A stretch of DNA of 64,000 nt from Planctomycetota bacterium (GCA_003576905.1 QEVG01000023.1:16809-80808), one strand, 5' to 3'; positions 7,940 through 17,267 are shown, counted from the stretch's first letter. Program-made: numbers and translations. Notes: generated by a model not told the origin, from the sequence alone.

Positions 7940-8989
7940 TCAGTATCGGCACTGGTCCGTCGATTCGTATGACTGCGAGATATTCGCCAGCCAGGTCAGC
8001 CAGAAATCCAGCGGCTGAAGAGCGAACGGGTCCGCCGCCGGAGCGGCCGGATCGCGGATCGGCGTCTTCAGACCTGCCTCGACCGCCCCCACCGCCGCAT
8101 CTCCGATCAGTCGATGCCCCACGCGCGACGGATGCACCGAATCCCAGAACAGGTGGCCGTCCGGCTCCGGCACCACCGTCCCGCCGTCTCCCGCGAGATA
8201 GCCCAACAGGCTGCCCGTCCACGCGGGATCGGTGACATTCGCGACGCCCGCCGGCGGGTGGGCGATGCCCTCCTCGAGTAACCCGGCAACATCCAGTCGA
8301 TAGATCGCGATCCCTTCAAGGACCGACAATTCGTCCAGCGTGGCAGCCAGCGCCGTGTTGAACGCCAGGGTCAGCCCCGTCGCCTGGGCCTCGCGCGGCG
8401 TTCCGCGATACCTCGGCACGCGCCCGATGTCCGGCAGGTTGGGCACGAGAAACTGCCTGCCGCCGCGAACGTACAAGTCGCGAACTGCCAGGCCGATATT
8501 CGCGGCCGAGTCCTCCATCGTCACCATGCACTCACCCGTGATCGATTCAAAAATGTCGATGGCCCCGGCCCAGATCACGAAGAGCTCCGTTCCGTTTGGC
8601 GTCCCCTTGTACAGCCGAATCTGCTCCCGAATGTTCGGCGCCAGTGGGAAGCCCGCATAGTTCGTCAGTCCCAGCCCCGTCGCCGCCGCGCCCAGCGCGA
8701 AATTCGTGCCCCCCCGATAGCTGGGGCGCGCGTCCAGTCCGAAGTGGCGAGCTAGATGCTCGATCCACGCCTCCCCGTTGGTGAAGCGACCCGCGTAATA
8801 GGGATCGGACGGAATGAACTGCGATACGTCCTTGAGATTCCCGGTGTCTGTCAGGCTGTCACCGAAGACCACGAGCTTTGAGAACGGTCCCGTCGGCACA
8901 GGGGGGTCGGTTCCGCACCCGGCCAGACTCCCAGGCAATGCCGCCCCTGCCAGGCAAGTTACCGCGACCCATACCGTCCTCGCGTTCAT
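7940..8989 (-). CDS. GDSL/SGNH-family esterase lipoprotein
   Basis: 349 aa. The N-terminus is a lipoprotein signal (lipobox L-A-G-C at 22-25), so the enzyme is tethered to a membrane. Block I is FGDSLTDTGN (GDSL at 43-46, nucleophile S45), block II/III includes GGTNFALG (93-100), and block V is WDSVHPSRVGH with D283 and H286 completing the triad. The layout matches the phospholipase/lecithinase/hemolysin branch of SGNH hydrolases, which act on acyl esters. The substrate cannot be inferred. It is transcribed toward the S2P gene, with a 56-base convergent gap and no obvious terminator hairpin. Confidence 0.9.
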   Translation of the reverse strand: MNARTVWVAVTCLAGAALPGSLAGCGTDPPVPTGPFSKLVVFGDSLTDTGNLKDVSQFIPSDPYYAGRFTNGEAWIEHLARHFGLDARPSYRGGTNFALGAAATGLGLTNYAGFPLAPNIREQIRLYKGTPNGTELFVIWAGAIDIFESITGECMVTMEDSAANIGLAVRDLYVRGGRQFLVPNLPDIGRVPRYRGTPREAQATGLTLAFNTALAATLDELSVLEGIAIYRLDVAGLLEEGIAHPPAGVANVTDPAWTGSLLGYLAGDGGTVVPEPDGHLFWDSVHPSRVGHRLIGDAAVGAVEAGLKTPIRDPAAPAADPFALQPLDFWLTWLANISQSYESTDQCRY

Positions 8990-9295
8990 TCACACACCCC
9001 ACTGCGTCTGCCCCCTCCAGGCCGGACCTCCCATCAAGAATACCCTGAAATCGTCGCAATAGCCCGCAACCGAGCGCGTTATGCCTGCGGGGAGAGCGTG
9101 CGCGCGAACGCCGAAATCGGCTTGCCCCACGCGGGAATGCCCCTGTTTCGGCGGGGGCGAGCGCCCCTCGGCGGCTGGCCCAGCCGGTGCGACGCGTGAC
9201 CCGAAAGGCGGTACAATTGTCACCGTTAATCTATGGGGTGTTCATGCCCCTTTGGTGACTCAGCACATTCACACGACATGTACCCGAGATGCAGA

Positions 9296-9925
9296 ATGTT
9301 GACCGCGGACAACGCTCCGACTCACTCCGTGCCGCCGCGTTCGGCGCCCTCGCGCCGCGCCTTTACCCTTATCGAGCTGCTTCTGACGATCGCCATCATC
9401 GCCGTGCTGATCGGCATTCTCTTCCCGGTCTTGTCCGCCGCCCGGTCGCGCGGGGAGCGCACCGCGTGCAGCAGCAATCTTCATCAGGTCGGCATGGCGA
9501 TGCGTTCCTACCTCGATGCCAACGCCGACATCTATCCGTTCGCGTCGTTCATGCCGTCGGTTGACGCATTTCCCGTTCCGTCCGGCGAGACCATCTTCAT
9601 CGCCGACGTCCTTCGCGATCATGCCTCAGGCGATCCCAAGGCGTTCGCCTGTCCGAAGGACACCGGGCAGATCGCCCGCACGGCTCCAAACGTAGGCAAG
9701 GCGTACTATGAGACCGAGAAGACCAGCTACGAGTATCGAAGCCATCTGCTCGGGGGGCAGACGATGGAAACCGCGCTTAAGCGCATCCAGGAATTCACCG
9801 GCGAGCGCCGATCCGAGAACACGATCTGGATTTTCCGCGACTACGACAACTTCCACGGCACGGGCGGAAGCGACGGCGCCCGCCGATATGTCTACAGCGA
9901 CGGCCATGTGACCGACTATGAGTAA
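9296..9925 (+). CDS. Prepilin-type N-terminal cleavage/methylation protein
   Basis: 209 aa from the ATG at 9296; ATGs 18 and 63 bases upstream are also possible, and no site has a strong Shine-Dalgarno. After a leader of about 22 residues comes the type IV prepilin signature A|FTLIE (cut after A22, E27 conserved) and a 20-residue apolar helix. A cluster CSSNLHQVGMAMRSY follows, as in planctomycete DUF1559-type pseudopilins. The C-terminus ends with HGTGG...YSDGHV, a stretched form of the H-X9-DG motif of this group. Such proteins are exported and cleaved by a prepilin peptidase; their role in planctomycetes is unknown. A TACAAT -10-like hexamer is present at 9212-9217. Confidence 0.85.
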   Translation: MLTADNAPTHSVPPRSAPSRRAFTLIELLLTIAIIAVLIGILFPVLSAARSRGERTACSSNLHQVGMAMRSYLDANADIYPFASFMPSVDAFPVPSGETIFIADVLRDHASGDPKAFACPKDTGQIARTAPNVGKAYYETEKTSYEYRSHLLGGQTMETALKRIQEFTGERRSENTIWIFRDYDNFHGTGGSDGARRYVYSDGHVTDYE

Positions 9926-9996
9926 GCGGACCGATCCGCCGCGCCGCGCATGCGTGGGAAAACGTCCCGCGCGAGAATGAATCGGAGCACGACACC

Positions 9997-10662
9997 ATGA
10001 AAGACTCGAACAGCAAGAAATTCGTGACCATCGCCCTGCTGGCGGCTGTCGCCCTGGCGGGCGGCGGCTGGGCGCTGAAATCGTACCTCGCCGCTCCGCA
10101 GGAAGAGCCGGTCGCACTGGCCGTTCCAGAGAATGCGTCCATGCAGGATCGCATGAAGGCGATGGACGAGTTCCGCGACAAGATGCGCCGCGAGGATATG
10201 ACGGAGGAGGAGCGCCGAAAACTGGGCGAATCCATGCGGCGCTTCATGGAAGGCGAGATCCAGAAGCGGGTCGATGAGTATTTCAACGCCGACCCCGAAG
10301 CGCGCGAGGCCATTCTCGACCGGCACATCGACGAGATGGAAGAATGGCGCAAGGCCATGGAAGAGCGCCGCCAGAAGGAAGAGGAGGAGCGGGCCAAGGC
10401 CGACGAGGGCAAGAGCGAAGAGGAAAAAGAAGCGGAGCACGAAAAGGAACGCGAGCGCTGGCGCGACCGGATGCGCTCGCGCAGCCGCGAAGAGCGCAAG
10501 GCCGACTCCGAGACGCGCAACCCGAACGAAATGGCCCAGCGTATGGCCTACATGTCCGCGATGCGAAAGCAGATGGAAAAGCGCGGCATCCAGCCCCCGC
10601 AGTGGGGCCCCGGCGGCCGCGGACCGGGCGGCAGAGGCCCCGGCGGCGGACCGAGAGGGTAA
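9997..10662 (+). CDS. Membrane-anchored charged coiled-coil protein
   Basis: 221 aa. One N-terminal membrane helix at about 9-31 is followed by a long, highly charged helical region (residues 48-190) dominated by Glu, Arg, Lys and Met with heptad-like spacing, for example EEWRKAMEERRQKEEEERAK. The last 20 residues are a Gly/Pro/Arg-rich repeat (GPGGRGPGGRGPGG). No catalytic motif is visible. This resembles many uncharacterised planctomycete proteins that look like Spy/CpxP-type periplasmic helical proteins, but I cannot prove a link. A strong hairpin terminator follows 32 bases after the stop. Confidence 0.75.
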   Translation: MKDSNSKKFVTIALLAAVALAGGGWALKSYLAAPQEEPVALAVPENASMQDRMKAMDEFRDKMRREDMTEEERRKLGESMRRFMEGEIQKRVDEYFNADPEAREAILDRHIDEMEEWRKAMEERRQKEEEERAKADEGKSEEEKEAEHEKERERWRDRMRSRSREERKADSETRNPNEMAQRMAYMSAMRKQMEKRGIQPPQWGPGGRGPGGRGPGGGPRG

Positions 10663-10694
10663 GCTCGCTCGCGAAAACCAATCGCGGTTAAACG

Positions 10695-10724
10695 ACAATC
10701 CCGGCCACCCGAGGCCGGGATTGT
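10695..10724. terminator. Bidirectional terminator hairpin
   Basis: A perfect 12-bp stem (ACAATCCCGGCC / GGCCGGGATTGT) with a 6-base loop, followed by TCTTTC, lies between two convergent genes. It can serve the coiled-coil gene on the plus strand and the acyl-CoA dehydrogenase gene on the minus strand. Confidence 0.8.
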
Positions 10725-10770
10725 TCTTTCCGGATCGGTGAGATCCGCCTGGCCAATCGCGCGGCCTCAC

Positions 10771-11958
10771 TCAGAATGCCGCGTGGCCCGTCAGTTCTCG
10801 GCCGACGATCAGCTCGTGGATCGTCTCCGTCCCCTCGTAGGTGATGACGCTTTCGAGGTTCATCGCGTGCCGGATCGGGCAGCACTCGATGCTGATGCCG
10901 CCGGCGCCGAGGATGTCTCGCGCATCGCGCGCCACGTCCAGACCCATCCGCACGTTGTTCCACTTCGCCATGCTCACCTGGCTGTGGTGCATGATCCCCT
11001 GGTCCTTGAGCCGCCCCAGTTGCAGGGCGAGCAGTTGCCCGGTCGTGATCCGTCGGGCCATGTCCGCCAGTCGCCGCTGGATCGTCTGTGTATGCGAGAT
11101 CGGCCGGCCGAAGACCACGCGAATCTTGGAAAACTCCAGCGCCTCCTTGAAGCACGCGATGGCCGCGCCGATGCCGCCCCAGGCAATGCCATACCGCGCC
11201 TGGGTCAGGCAGCCCAGTGGCCCCTTGAGGCCGACGACGTTTGGCAGGCGCTGGCTGTCGGGAATGCGCACGTTGTCGAAGAAAAGTTCGCTGGTGACCG
11301 ACGCGCGAAGGCTGAACTTTCGCAGGATGTCCCGCGCCGTGTAGCCGGGCGTACCCTTCTCGACGATGAAGCCCATGATGCCCTGGTCGGTATTGGCCCA
11401 GACGATCGCGATGTCGGCCACCGTGCCGTTGGTTATCCACATCTTCGCGCCGTTGATCACCCAGTCGCCGCCCTTCTTCACGGCGTGGGTCTTCATCGTG
11501 CCGGGGTCGCTGCCGCCGTCCGGCTCGGTCAGGCCGAAGCAGCCGATGACCTCGCCCTTCGCCATGCGAGGCAGGTACTTCGCCCGCTGCTCCTCGGTGC
11601 CGTAGGCAAGGATCGGGTGCATGCACAGGCTTCCCTGCACGCTGACAAAGCTGCGCACACCGCTGTCGCCGCGCTCCAGCTCCTGGCAGATCAGCCCGTA
11701 GCAGACGTTGTTGAGCCCGGCGCAGTCGTAGCCGTCTATGTTGCAGCCGAGCAGCCCGAGCGCCGCCAGCTCCGGGACCAGTTCGGAGGGAAATCTATGA
11801 TCCTCGTAGGCCTGCGCGATGATCGGCAGCACCTTTTCATCCACGAACCGGGCCACGGTCTCCTGGATGGTGATCTCATCCTCGGTGAGGAGGGTGCGGA
11901 TGTTGAAGTAGTCATAGGCGTCAGGCGATTCGACGGACTTTGGGGCGACGGCGGTCAT
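10771..11958 (-). CDS. gcdH: Glutaryl-CoA dehydrogenase
   Basis: 395 aa FAD-dependent acyl-CoA dehydrogenase. It carries the markers of the glutaryl-CoA branch: FGLTEPDGGSDP (142-152), RYGIAWG, LQLGRLKDQ (312-320), RHAMNLES, and the catalytic glutamate in TYEGT (E375). R102 in RSFVSVQGS matches the arginine that binds the glutaryl carboxylate in the human enzyme. The reaction is glutaryl-CoA to crotonyl-CoA plus CO2, in lysine, tryptophan or aromatic degradation. The chosen ATG has GGAG 6 bases upstream; another ATG lies 12 bases earlier, and the frame stays open further up. No electron-transfer flavoprotein or pathway partner is adjacent, so the gene stands alone. Confidence 0.9.
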   Translation of the reverse strand: MTAVAPKSVESPDAYDYFNIRTLLTEDEITIQETVARFVDEKVLPIIAQAYEDHRFPSELVPELAALGLLGCNIDGYDCAGLNNVCYGLICQELERGDSGVRSFVSVQGSLCMHPILAYGTEEQRAKYLPRMAKGEVIGCFGLTEPDGGSDPGTMKTHAVKKGGDWVINGAKMWITNGTVADIAIVWANTDQGIMGFIVEKGTPGYTARDILRKFSLRASVTSELFFDNVRIPDSQRLPNVVGLKGPLGCLTQARYGIAWGGIGAAIACFKEALEFSKIRVVFGRPISHTQTIQRRLADMARRITTGQLLALQLGRLKDQGIMHHSQVSMAKWNNVRMGLDVARDARDILGAGGISIECCPIRHAMNLESVITYEGTETIHELIVGRELTGHAAF

Positions 11959-12095
11959 GTGCGGCTCCATGTCGGTGCGGGTAAGAACTCGGAAATACGT
12001 CTCAGGGCGAAGGATTATAAGGCAACCGTCCGGGGATCGCACACTGGCGGCAACCGCCGTGCGGTGCTCGACTTGCCGCATGGAGTCGGTCGAGC

Positions 12096-13235
12096 CTAAT
12101 CGGCTGCGGCGGATGTCGTCGGTGCGGGAGGCGTGGATTCGCACCCCTGGGCCTCAGGAAGAACAACCACGGGGCCGCGGCCTATTGTGAGAAATCCAAG
12201 CCTCCGTGAAGGCATATCAAGAATGACAAGCATGTCCTCGATCTGAAAAACCGATTGATCGTGGGGCAGATTCACGGCGTTCCTCATGATCCACGAAACA
12301 AATGGCGTGTCGAGAACAAGTGAATATGCAGGCTCATCGCCTTTTCGAATCGTGATTCCCTGCGCCCCCCAGAAGCCGGGCACCGCGATCCACTCACCTC
12401 CGGCGATCGGGCACACAACCGTATGTTCCATCTCTTGTCCCCACATACCGTGGTTCGACCATGAATCTGGTTCGATTGTGAAGTTACTTTGGCGGCGAGG
12501 TGCGGCATCGTGACCGATTCCCCTGATGACAAGTTGTGCCGGCACGTCTCGACCGCTGACGCTCCAGAGATCATACAGGTCGCCTTCTTTGCCCTTGTCC
12601 ACAAACAGGCGCGCGTTCGACATGGTCAGATTGGCATCTTTCACGCGTCGCTTGCCCGTGCCGTCGGTCAGAATACTCCAGATATCGCCATCGTTGCGAT
12701 CGATGTAGTACACCGTTGCGGGGGGCTTTGCCACGAAGCCCAGGTCGGGTTCGATGGAGGAGCTGGTGTAGAGCGAAGCCTGGCTGAACAGCGAAAAGCA
12801 GGGTATGAGAATCGCGTACGAAGCGGTTTGTGCCAATAGCGTGGCACGAATCGCTTTACCGGGGCGTACTCCGGTGTTCTTCATCGCAAGAGAACAAAAC
12901 GGCCATTCAATCGCTACGCTGCAAAGGAAAGATCCGACGACCGCAACGAGCAGGGCCCGCCATCCGGCCTGAACGGGTTCGACTCGGAGTTGGATTTCTG
13001 TGAACCAATCCGCAAGGTAAGAGACGCCCCATAGACCGACGAACATGGAGACGTAATTCGCCACAATCATGAAGAGAACGGTCCGCCCCGCCCTCGTCTT
13101 GAATACGGATGCAATAAGCAGGCCTTCTAGAATTCCAATCAGCGCGTTTCCAAAAAGCATGAACAAGCCAGACGCCCACATCAGGGGAGTGCCTGCATTT
13201 GCAACAACAGGCGTTGTCGTCCCCAGCAGATTCAT
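12096..13235 (-). CDS. Unknown multi-pass membrane protein with large soluble C-terminal domain
   Basis: 379 aa. About four or five membrane helices lie in residues 15-155 (for example GLFMLFGNALIGILEGLLIA and VLFMIVANYVSMFVGLWGV). A soluble domain of about 200 residues follows and includes short segments such as YYIDRNDGDIWSI and a GMWGQEMEHTV stretch. The repeating 'readout' style of this part hints at a beta-propeller, but that is a guess. The C-terminus is Ala/Pro/Thr-rich. I do not recognise a family. Codon use and base composition are a little less GC-rich than the neighbours, as is the long non-coding gap beside it, which could mean later acquisition. Confidence 0.7.
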   Translation of the reverse strand: MNLLGTTTPVVANAGTPLMWASGLFMLFGNALIGILEGLLIASVFKTRAGRTVLFMIVANYVSMFVGLWGVSYLADWFTEIQLRVEPVQAGWRALLVAVVGSFLCSVAIEWPFCSLAMKNTGVRPGKAIRATLLAQTASYAILIPCFSLFSQASLYTSSSIEPDLGFVAKPPATVYYIDRNDGDIWSILTDGTGKRRVKDANLTMSNARLFVDKGKEGDLYDLWSVSGRDVPAQLVIRGIGHDAAPRRQSNFTIEPDSWSNHGMWGQEMEHTVVCPIAGGEWIAVPGFWGAQGITIRKGDEPAYSLVLDTPFVSWIMRNAVNLPHDQSVFQIEDMLVILDMPSRRLGFLTIGRGPVVVLPEAQGCESTPPAPTTSAAAD

Positions 13236-13853
13236 ACGGTGGAGGCCCCCCAGAGAATGAGCTTCGGCCTTGGCTGATTGGCAAGCAACATCCTCACAGT
13301 CCTTTATCCCCAGTCAATTACCTCTGCCAATGCGCATCGCGCAACTTCCAGGACCTGGGGGCAAGAGGCACACCGGATTCCCGATCAGGCAGAAGGTTAG
13401 CGACCGAACGGCCCTCGTTTCGACACCGATCGACCACTCTATTCCAATCGACACAAGCCTCTAATCTGGCGATGCCGGAAACAAACCAGAACAGCTCCGC
13501 GATGTAGGTTTTCCTAAGAGCTGTTCCTGGTTTCCCTATGTATACGCAACGGATCAGTGTCCCACTGAGAACGGAGAGATTCTCCCTCTTGTCCGCAACA
13601 ACCCGTTTAGCACCGACTAATGCCCCAACGAGGGCACATTGGCACGGGCAATGTCACCTTGCCCCCTCGAGCCAGCATTTGGGCAGAGTACCACCCCCTT
13701 TGGCGCCAGGCGTATCGCCGCGCGTCTGGAAATGCTCGTTCTCCTGCGGTAAAATAGATCTGGCCTTCGCCAAGGAGACTCGGTGCTTAGACTCCTGTCC
13801 GGGCACCGACATCGCGACTGGCTAAGGCACCCGGCTCGCTGGAGACGCCCATC
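13236..13853. other. Long intergenic region, lower GC, with a large hairpin
   Basis: 618 bases with only short, unconvincing frames and lower GC than its surroundings. It holds the hairpin at 13483-13533 and a TAAAAT hexamer at about 13750 that could be a -10 for the small secreted protein at 13854. I see no tRNA or recognisable small RNA. Confidence 0.55.
13483..13533. repeat. Large imperfect inverted repeat
   Basis: The arm AAACCAGAACAGCTC (13483-13497) pairs with GAGCTGTTCCTGGTTT (13518-13533) with one bulged base and a 20-base loop. This is a 15-bp stem in the middle of a non-coding region. It could be a small-RNA structure, a mobile-element remnant or a terminator; there is no T-tract. 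Confidence 0.5.
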
Positions 13854-14375
13854 ATGCTGCATTTATCTCGACGCCACCGCTGGAAAGCCGCGCTTGTCAC
13901 CTCCGCGCTGCCCCTGTGGATCGCGGCCGACGCAAGCCAGTGTCCCACCGGGCTTTCCGGGACCATCTTCGGCCGGACCATTACCTACTCCGAAAGTTAC
14001 GACGCGTGCGCCTCGTGCAACGAGGTGCGGTACACCGAGTTTGAGGACCCGACCAATCCAGAGGACACCGTCGTCGTCACCTTTGAAGCAACCAGTGCCG
14101 ACGCCCTCGACGCCGGTGATGTCTATGCGGAGCTTCAGCTCACCTGCGGCCACGGCGTCGGCGGCGCGCAGACCTTCCCGGTCACGTTCCAGGCCGCCGG
14201 GCTCACCACGCTCACGGGCCGGTTCGAAGGCAACGCGCGATCGCTTTGCGTCCCCGGCAGCGGACAGCGCTCGCCCGGCCTGTGGACAGTCTTCGTCCAA
14301 CGGGTGGTCGCCCAGCAGGACGTGACCTTCACCTGGACCGTGTCGTACAAGGAATATGCCGATCAACTGAACTGA
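13854..14375 (+). CDS. Small secreted cysteine-containing protein
   Basis: 173 aa. The ATG is preceded by CTGGAGACG. A signal peptide ends near residue 26 (IAADAS). The mature part is a beta-rich, Thr/Val-rich domain with five cysteines (SQC, CASC, LTCGHG, SLCVPG), probably disulfide bonded. No motif or family is recognised. It is convergent with the alpha/beta hydrolase gene downstream (63-base gap). Confidence 0.7.
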   Translation: MLHLSRRHRWKAALVTSALPLWIAADASQCPTGLSGTIFGRTITYSESYDACASCNEVRYTEFEDPTNPEDTVVVTFEATSADALDAGDVYAELQLTCGHGVGGAQTFPVTFQAAGLTTLTGRFEGNARSLCVPGSGQRSPGLWTVFVQRVVAQQDVTFTWTVSYKEYADQLN

Positions 14376-14438
14376 CGAGGGCAAACCGCCCGCGGCGGCC
14401 TGATGATCGCCCCCTGCCCCCGGACGGCGGATTCACCG

Positions 14439-15290
14439 TTACAGCTTCGCCTTCAGATAGGTCCGTGTTCGGTCAATTGCGATCCCCTGTTGCTCGAATC
14501 GTGTCAGTGGCGTCTCGGGGTCGCTTTCGCTGTCGGCGCCTGTCGGCTGCTGAAAGTAAAGGTGCAGTCCCATCGGAATTATTTCCACGGTCTTCTCCGA
14601 GCCGGACATCAGCCCCTGCATTGTCGCGGGCCATCCGTCGGCGGGGGCGACAATGTCATACTCCGCCAGCAGAAAGAGCGACGGCGCTCCCACAAGCGGC
14701 AGGACCGCATTGGGATCCACTCCCGTCCAGAACGGCGAATCGGATGGCGCCCAGAAGACCAGCGCCTTGATTCGCGCATCCAGCCCCGCCGCGAAAGCGG
14801 CCATTGTTCCGCCGATGCTGTATCCCCCCGCGCCGATGCGACCGGCGTCCACGGCGACGCCGAACTCGCCGTCCACGGCCATCTGAAGCGCCTGCAGCGC
14901 GATGTCCGTATTGCGCTTGTGGTACTCGAAGTCCGTGAACATCAGCGGGCGCGTGTCGGGTACAATGACCAGGTAGCCCCAGCTGGCCAGCGCTTCGTGG
15001 AGGCTCTGGTGGTAATAGGACTGTACGTTTGAACCGAGGACCCAGATGAACGCCGGCAGCGGTCCCGTGGCTCCCACCGGTTCGAAGATCGTGAATCCCA
15101 CCGGCATGCCATCCGCGCCGTTGTCGATCTCGACGCGCCGCTCGGTAAAGCCGAAGCTGCCCAGCTGCGCGGGGTTCGTCTCGAAGTTGTTCGGCTCCCA
15201 GATCGGGAAGATATTGCCGTCACAGCCGGCTGTAATTCCGATTAGCCCCAGGAAACACGAAGTGACCAGCCATTGTCTTGAGTACGTCAT
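14439..15290 (-). CDS. Alpha/beta-hydrolase lipoprotein (chlorophyllase / dienelactone hydrolase-like)
   Basis: 283 aa. Residues 1-23 are a lipoprotein signal with lipobox T-A-G-C (C23). The hydrolase fold shows the nucleophile elbow GYSIG (S158), an aspartate in LLAEYD (D212) and a histidine in GLHLYF (H243). This is the order and spacing of the dienelactone hydrolase/PET-hydrolase-like group of secreted esterases. The substrate is unknown; with several other surface hydrolases in the window, a role in breaking down extracellular esters is plausible but inferred. It is transcribed away from the methyltransferase gene, with 220 bases between the two starts. Confidence 0.88.
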   Translation of the reverse strand: MTYSRQWLVTSCFLGLIGITAGCDGNIFPIWEPNNFETNPAQLGSFGFTERRVEIDNGADGMPVGFTIFEPVGATGPLPAFIWVLGSNVQSYYHQSLHEALASWGYLVIVPDTRPLMFTDFEYHKRNTDIALQALQMAVDGEFGVAVDAGRIGAGGYSIGGTMAAFAAGLDARIKALVFWAPSDSPFWTGVDPNAVLPLVGAPSLFLLAEYDIVAPADGWPATMQGLMSGSEKTVEIIPMGLHLYFQQPTGADSESDPETPLTRFEQQGIAIDRTRTYLKAKL

Positions 15291-15510
15291 TGATGAAACT
15301 CCCAGTTGCGCGTGAGTGAGCTGCTACCACCACAGTCTAGTCGGCAAGAACGCGCGGCGACCAGTTGATATCACAAGTCCCGGCGCGCGACAGCGTCCGG
15401 GTGAACGTTTTTTTCATGCCCCTCCTGCATGTCGGCAGAGAATCGATCATCTGCCGCTCGATCAAATCGTGCATTGACACCCCCGCACGCCCAAACAGAA
15501 TGAACCGCCG

Positions 15511-16299
15511 ATGGATATTGTCGAAGAATACCGTAAACAGGCCGCATGGAGATCATGGCCCGCGATCTTCGCGGCCCTGCCGCCCGTTGATGGAAAAACC
15601 GTTCTCGATCTCGGCTGCGGGATCGGCGATCAGTCCGCCGAGTTGGCGGCCCGCGGCGCTTGCGTGATTGGCCTTGACGCTCAGGACGAACTGCTGGCCG
15701 CCGCCCGATCGCGGGGGCTGCCCCATGCCGAATTTCGCCATGCCGATCTGCACCGGCCCCTGGATCCTGCGATCATCGCGGACGGTTTGTGGGCCAGTTT
15801 CTCGCCGGCCTATTTCACCGACCTCGGTGCCGCCCTGGCCCGCTGGCTGCCCCACATTCGCCCGGACGGCTGGATTGCCCTCACCGAGATCGACGACCTC
15901 TTCGGCCATGAGCCACTTTCAGTGAGGGCCCGCGCGCTTTTCGATGCATACGCCGCCGACTCTCTTAGCGCCGGGCGTTACGACTTCCACATGGGTCGGA
16001 AACTTCGTTCCTGCCTCGAACGCGCCCGGTGTACTGTCACAACTGCGTTCTCGGTACCAGACCACGAATTCTCATTCGACGGCCCCGCCCGGCCCGACGT
16101 GCTCGAAGCGTGGCGCCGAAGGTTCACGCGAATGACACTCCTGCGCGATAGGGCTGGTTCCGATTGGGAGACGATCGCCGACGAGTTTCTCGGCTGCCTC
16201 CAGCGACCCGACCACCGATCACTCTGCACAGTGTGCTTTGTTCTTGCGCGGAAACAGATATCCCCACGCCCGAGCGCGGGAAGTGGAATCTCCCAATAA
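15511..16299 (+). CDS. Class I SAM-dependent methyltransferase
   Basis: 262 aa. Motif I is VLDLGCGIGD (31-40), and the acidic ribose-binding residue is in VIGLDAQDE. The segment HADLHRPLD and PDGWIALTEIDD correspond to later motifs of the methyltransferase-11/25 fold. The C-terminal 100 residues probably give substrate specificity and have no recognisable domain. Small-molecule methylation in the cytoplasm is the only safe statement. It has no operon partner. Confidence 0.85.
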   Translation: MDIVEEYRKQAAWRSWPAIFAALPPVDGKTVLDLGCGIGDQSAELAARGACVIGLDAQDELLAAARSRGLPHAEFRHADLHRPLDPAIIADGLWASFSPAYFTDLGAALARWLPHIRPDGWIALTEIDDLFGHEPLSVRARALFDAYAADSLSAGRYDFHMGRKLRSCLERARCTVTTAFSVPDHEFSFDGPARPDVLEAWRRRFTRMTLLRDRAGSDWETIADEFLGCLQRPDHRSLCTVCFVLARKQISPRPSAGSGISQ

Positions 16300-16682
16300 C
16301 CCGCTGCGCGCCGTCGATTACCCGAGGCCATTGCGAAAACCCCGAAGTACATCGGCATCGTCAATACGCGTCATCGCGTTTCGGGCATGAGCTATCGTAT
16401 GTCTCGATTCAGCGCGCTGTGCCATAATGCACATCCAGTGCCGTGCCCGTCGTCTGGCATTGCCAATCCACCTCGATACGTGCGCCCGATTTCGCGCGCT
16501 TCGGTGGCAATCTGAGTCCACGGCGGCCCGCGACCTTGTTTCGAGGGAAGTGTCGAGTTATGCTTTCGATCTGAGGAAGGACGCCCGCCCTCACAGTGCA
16601 TCGCTCTTTTGTCCCGAGCTGCGATGCGGATCAAGCGGGCGGAATATTACGGAACGTGCATTTCATTTCAGGAGGGACACCT
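16300..16682. other. Intergenic region before the CHRD gene
   Basis: 383 bases without a credible gene. It contains scattered AT-rich hexamers (CATAAT at 16423-16428, TTATGC near 16560) but no well-spaced promoter. The 3' end holds an AGGAGGG ribosome binding site at 16670-16676 for the next gene. Confidence 0.5.
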
Positions 16683-17267
16683 ATGTCTCGATTCTCGCGC
16701 TTTGTTCTGTCGGCTTTTGTTCTGATCGCATCCGGCTCCGTCGCCCAGGCGGCCCTGATCACGTACGTGGCGCACCTTGACGGGCCCAGCGAGTCTCCCC
16801 CGAATGCGTCGCCCGGAACCGGCACGGCCACGATCATCTACGACACCGATGCCCACACGCTGGACATGGACGTTACTTTTTCCGGCCTGATCGGCACAAC
16901 CACGAACGCCCACATTCATGCCACCACCGCGGCGCCCTTCACCGGAACGGCCGGTGTCGCTACGACAACACCGACGTTTGCCGGCTTTCCGTCGGGCGTC
17001 ACATCGGGCAGCTACATGGCCGTCCTCGACCTGACCCTTGCTTCGAGTTACTCCGCGGCGTTTCTTTCCGCCAATGGCAACAGCACGGCCGCCGCCGAAG
17101 CCGCCCTGATGACCGCCATCGCCGAGGGCCGCGCCTACTGGAACATTCACAGCAGTATGTTCTCTGGCGGCGAGATTCGCGGCTTTTTCAACCTGATCCC
17201 CGAGCCGGCCACCCTGTCCCTTGTCGCGGTGGCGGGTCTATTCCTCCGGCGTCGCCGGCGGCGATAG
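16683..17267 (+). CDS. CHRD domain protein with PEP-CTERM sorting signal
   Basis: 194 aa. The ATG is set by AGGAGGG 6 bases upstream. A signal peptide covers 1-23 (VAQA). Residues about 25-170 form a CHRD domain: LDGPSESPPNASPGTGTA, AHIHATTAAPFTG and a WNIHS...GGEIRG end are family hallmarks. The C-terminus is a typical PEP-CTERM tail: IPEPATLSLVAVAGLFLRRRRRR, that is motif, hydrophobic helix, arginine cluster. PEP-CTERM proteins are cut by an exosortase and placed at the cell surface; that enzyme is not encoded here. CHRD domains are of uncertain function (chordin-like). Confidence 0.92.
   Translation: MSRFSRFVLSAFVLIASGSVAQAALITYVAHLDGPSESPPNASPGTGTATIIYDTDAHTLDMDVTFSGLIGTTTNAHIHATTAAPFTGTAGVATTTPTFAGFPSGVTSGSYMAVLDLTLASSYSAAFLSANGNSTAAAEAALMTAIAEGRAYWNIHSSMFSGGEIRGFFNLIPEPATLSLVAVAGLFLRRRRRR

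Noticed and set aside
13638..13655. A TGGCAC element in the non-coding region that resembled a sigma-54 -24 box
   Set aside because: The -12 part is wrong (ATGTC instead of TTGCA), so it is a chance match.
16399..16411. A 13-base repeat of the start region of the CHRD gene (ATGTCTCGATTC) at 16399
   Set aside because: It is too short to be meaningful and the following sequence differs; the start at 16683 has the ribosome binding site.
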